Positions 62,016-64,000 of a DNA stretch of 64,000 nt are shown here, in pieces (position 1 is the first letter of the stretch; every line of letters begins with the position of its first letter). This DNA is from an uncultured Croceitalea sp. (lineage in GTDB: Bacteria; Bacteroidota; Bacteroidia; Flavobacteriales; Flavobacteriaceae): positions 186,001 to 250,000 of the forward strand of contig CANMOV010000002.1 of NCBI GenBank assembly GCA_947499565.1, read 5' to 3'. Made by a program: the position numbers and the translations under genes. Below the pieces are notes generated by a model. It did no database searches. It saw only the letters and a program-made list of their open reading frames with translations, and had not been told where the DNA came from.

Positions 62016-62453
62016 TCATTTTTTTGCGGGCAACCATAGCGGACCTACAAAAGATAATAAAACAAGTATATTCCAAACTGCATTAGACGCATGTCCACCA
62101 GCTATGGAGCCTGAACTGTCCAGAATAAACCAAGAGCACAAACCGATTAATACACATTTTCTGACCATTTCTGGGGCCTTATCGTAAACAAATACAGAAA
62201 GGCACCAAATCGTTACACCATAACCTAATAGAAAACCACCTAATAGTGCGGATAATAGGCGAGCGGTACCATCATTTAGAGATTCCCTATCATCCAATGG
62301 CCAACTGAGTATATCAAGAGTCCATCTTGCCATTTCAGCAGTTTCTGGTATAGTCCCAAAAAAGCAAATGGGACCAAAAAGAGCGACAAGGAACCCCGTA
62401 ACTTTTAAATACTTTTTATGAAATTTATGGGTTCTATATCTTGGAATTTTCAT
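62016..62453 (-). CDS. Integral membrane protein of unknown function
   Basis: 145 residues with four helices (VTGFLVALFGPICFFGTIP, ARLLSALLGGFLLGYGVTIWCL, KCVLIGLCSWFILDSSGS, AVWNILVLLSFVGPLWLP). First gene of the four-gene operon, 3 bp before the hydrolase. A dyad at 62507-62522 lies about 54 bp upstream. Confidence 0.78.
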   Translation of the reverse strand: MKIPRYRTHKFHKKYLKVTGFLVALFGPICFFGTIPETAEMARWTLDILSWPLDDRESLNDGTARLLSALLGGFLLGYGVTIWCLSVFVYDKAPEMVRKCVLIGLCSWFILDSSGSIAGGHASNAVWNILVLLSFVGPLWLPAKK

Positions 62454-62506
62454 GTATAACCACCTGATTAAATAGCTCTAAATTAAGTTAGAATCATGAG
62501 AGATTC

Positions 62507-62522
62507 TGGACGTTACCGTACA
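62507..62522. promoter_or_regulatory. Candidate operator, dyad variant TGGACG-TTAC-CGTACA
   Basis: One mismatch from the perfect dyad at 31711 and at a similar distance upstream (54 versus 62 bp) of an operon holding the paralogue of that gene. Confidence 0.55.
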
Positions 62523-62563
62523 ATGGATTTAGAGTAGTCCTATTTTTTTAGCATTGGATTTTT

Positions 62564-62702
62564 CAAAATGCGAATAAAACTATAAGGTGTTGAATCGTAG
62601 CTTATAAATCAAATCTCTATCCGATTTATGCTACTTATCAACTCTGAAATCCATCAATTTTGGATATTAGAATAGCAGTTTCCTAAAACAGTTATTTTAT
62701 GG
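62564..62702. repeat. Diverged dispersed repeat, copy 2 (cf. 51367-51505)
   Basis: Aligns with the copy at 51367 over its length, best around AGCTTATAAATCAAATC and CAACTCTGAAAT. Non-coding in all frames. Confidence 0.6.
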
Positions 62703-63270
62703 GACTATTTCGTTCAAGGACTTGATAACTAATACTTTCTTGAATCTCCCTATAACTCGTTTGCCTTGTTCAACGTTTTATTCCCCTTTTTAAAGCGGCC
62801 TTAAGATTCTTCTTTTCTTAGTCTTCCTTACAATTGGGGTATCTTCTTGGTTCTCCTCAATCTAGCTGTCCAGATTCTTGAATGACATCATTTTGGATGG
62901 CTCTTTTCATAAAGCCTTTGGACTTCCTCTTGAAAATATCTATATGTAAGATATGCTTCATTAATGTTCTTTTAAATGCCCTCAATTATTGAGATAGCTA
63001 TGTATTTTTTGAAGTGTAGGTAAAAATTATCCTTACATTACATTTTCTTCCACTTCCTTGATTTAGAATTTCACAAAAACTATTTTCTAATTCACCTATC
63101 ACCCAAACACAGTTCCCTTTTTTTCGAAAGCAAAACAACAACATCCGTTCATGGACAACGGCATAAACCAGGACCCCGCGCAATGCCGGGCTCTCTTATT
63201 TATACGTCTTACCAAGCCCAGATATTGTGACCCGTACAGCATCAAAAAAAGGGTAACAGCGATAGGCACT
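62703..63270. other. Intergenic region without recognisable content
   Basis: Only short unconvincing frames on the minus strand (62998-63320). No RNA gene or repeat was identified. Confidence 0.4.
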
Positions 63271-63435
63271 ATGGGAAGTAAATCAAAAACAGAAATCATG
63301 AAATCATACAAAATCAACAAAAAGAAATTGGAAAAAAGGTTAAAAAAACAAAAAAGGGAAAACGCTCAGGATATAATAAGTAAATCACTTCTAAAGGCTG
63401 TTCGAGGGTCGGACAGCGCAATATTAAATTTTTAA
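63271..63435 (+). CDS. Small basic hypothetical protein upstream of ssb
   Basis: 54 residues from ATG 63271, strongly basic and helical (YKINKKKLEKRLKKQKREN, then SLLKAVRGSDSA). The stop is 11 bp before ssb, so it could be cotranscribed. An upstream ATG at 63151 gives a longer, less plausible N-terminus. No family recognised. Confidence 0.4.
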   Translation: MGSKSKTEIMKSYKINKKKLEKRLKKQKRENAQDIISKSLLKAVRGSDSAILNF

Positions 63436-63446
63436 ACAATTGAGTT

Positions 63447-63800
63447 ATGAGTCATCTAAGAAACAAAGTGCAATTAATCGGAAATGTAGGAAACGAACCA
63501 GAGATCACAATTCTGGAAAATGGTAAAAAAGTCATCCGTTTTTCATTGGCAACAAACGAGACCTACAAAAATGCCAAGGGCGAAAAAATTCAAAGCACCG
63601 ACTGGCACAATATGGTCGCATGGAACAAGACCGCAGAAATTATCGAAATGTATGCAGCGAAGGGAAAGGAGATTGCCGTAGAGGGAAAACTGACCACAAG
63701 AAGCTATGAAACTAAAGAAGGCGAAAAAAAGTATATCACCGAAGTAATTATAAACGAGGTGCTTCTTTTAGGGAACAAGAACGAAAACAAAGCAGCGTAA
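63447..63800 (+). CDS. ssb: Single-stranded DNA-binding protein, short mobile-element type
   Basis: 117 residues, one OB fold: NKVQLIGNVGNEPEITILENGKKVIRFSLATNE, STDWHNMVAWNKTAEI, VEGKLTTRSYETKEGEKKY. It ends NKNENKAA and lacks the flexible acidic tail (DDDIPF type) of housekeeping SSB that recruits repair proteins. Such short SSBs are usual on Bacteroidota plasmids, ICEs and islands. A RadC-like gene follows. Confidence 0.92.
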   Translation: MSHLRNKVQLIGNVGNEPEITILENGKKVIRFSLATNETYKNAKGEKIQSTDWHNMVAWNKTAEIIEMYAAKGKEIAVEGKLTTRSYETKEGEKKYITEVIINEVLLLGNKNENKAA

Positions 63801-63820
63801 TTGTAGATGTAAACAAAAAG

Positions 63821-63860
63821 AAAGAGGGCGCACACTAACCACAGTATAGCCCTCTTTTTT
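63821..63860 (+). terminator. Rho-independent terminator after ssb
   Basis: AAAGAGGGC and GCCCTCTTT (9 bp, 19-base loop) followed by TTT, 20 bp after the ssb stop. Confidence 0.75.
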
Positions 63861-63884
63861 CATTATCACTAAACTTATAAATCA

Positions 63885-64000
63885 ATGAAAATGAAAAACA
63901 AAGTTAATGAAATACAGGTTCGCTATAAAGAACAAATTCCTGCTTGTTTTTGGGAACAGATAAGCTCTTCTAAAGATGCGGCCGAACTCCTTTTTAAAAC
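63885..64000 (+). CDS. RadC-like JAB-domain protein, N-terminal fragment (runs off window)
   Basis: From ATG 63885 (or 63891) the open frame reads MKNKVNEIQVRYKEQI, then FWEQISSSKDAAELLFK to the edge. This opening is typical of the JAB/RadC-like proteins found in Bacteroidota mobile elements, usually with SSB and other accessory genes. Only 38 residues are visible, so the catalytic JAMM motif cannot be checked. Confidence 0.65.
   Translation, partial: MKMKNKVNEIQVRYKEQIPACFWEQISSSKDAAELLFK

Noticed and set aside
1-64000. CRISPR array, rRNA operon or complete IS element
   Set aside because: No regularly spaced direct repeats, no rRNA-like sequence and no transposase gene with terminal inverted repeats were seen.

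Overview
The window looks like accessory-rich chromosome of a marine flavobacterium (Bacteroidota). Pointers are a protein with a type IX secretion (T9SS) type B C-terminal domain, an RHS/DUF6443 protein, DUF6090, M56/BlaI signalling, Bacteroidota-style tyrosine integrases, low overall G+C and SD-poor starts.

Left part (1-14.8 kb): the C-terminal part of an RHS polymorphic toxin with a C39-like papain-fold tip, followed by a probable immunity gene. Then come a small glycine-rich secreted protein, a 1162-residue T9SS cargo protein, and a tightly packed run of two lipoproteins, a GspC/PilP-like inner-membrane protein, three pseudopilin-like proteins and a GspF/PilC platform protein. A terminator closes this run.

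14.8-30.6 kb is mobile DNA. Two copies of the 3' end of tRNA-Asp (14807 and 28504) flank an AraC regulator, a degenerate serine-hydrolase homologue, and a minus-strand operon (BlaI, M56-DUF4097 sensor, two beta-lactamase-fold hydrolases, S41 protease, DUF6090), with an integrase just inside the right end. A second integrase, a tRNA-Asn 3' fragment, and decayed Fic and integrase genes follow.

30.7-47.7 kb holds metabolic cassettes. These are a thioesterase with a small membrane protein; an asparaginase pseudogene; a redox/antiporter cassette (UBP zinc finger, cNMP-domain thioredoxin-reductase-like protein, glutaredoxin-like protein, KefB-type antiporter); and a seven-gene operon headed by a copper tyrosinase with a SCO chaperone. 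Last comes a YceI/amidohydrolase/isochorismatase/pirin group beside a PAS-sigma54 activator, with a sigma54-type promoter in front of pirin.

47.8-53.0 kb: FG-GAP/ASPIC protein, PIG-L deacetylase, MBL-fold lipoprotein and HxlR regulator.

53.5-60.1 kb is the most interesting part: a visibly G+C-richer block with an ECF-type sigma factor carrying a long Cys-containing C-terminal extension, four SRPBCC (START-like) proteins, an AhpD-like protein, an esterase and a DUF2652-SRPBCC fusion. Four promoters here share the same bipartite motif, TGTAACA-N15-(C/T/A)ATC(A/T)AA, and one of them precedes the sigma gene. I read this as an autoregulated ECF regulon devoted to SRPBCC proteins.

60.2-64 kb: a four-gene membrane-protein/alpha-beta-hydrolase operon whose upstream dyad (TGNACG-N4-CGTACA) also occurs before two other genes in the window, then an SSB and the start of a RadC-like gene that probably opens another mobile element.
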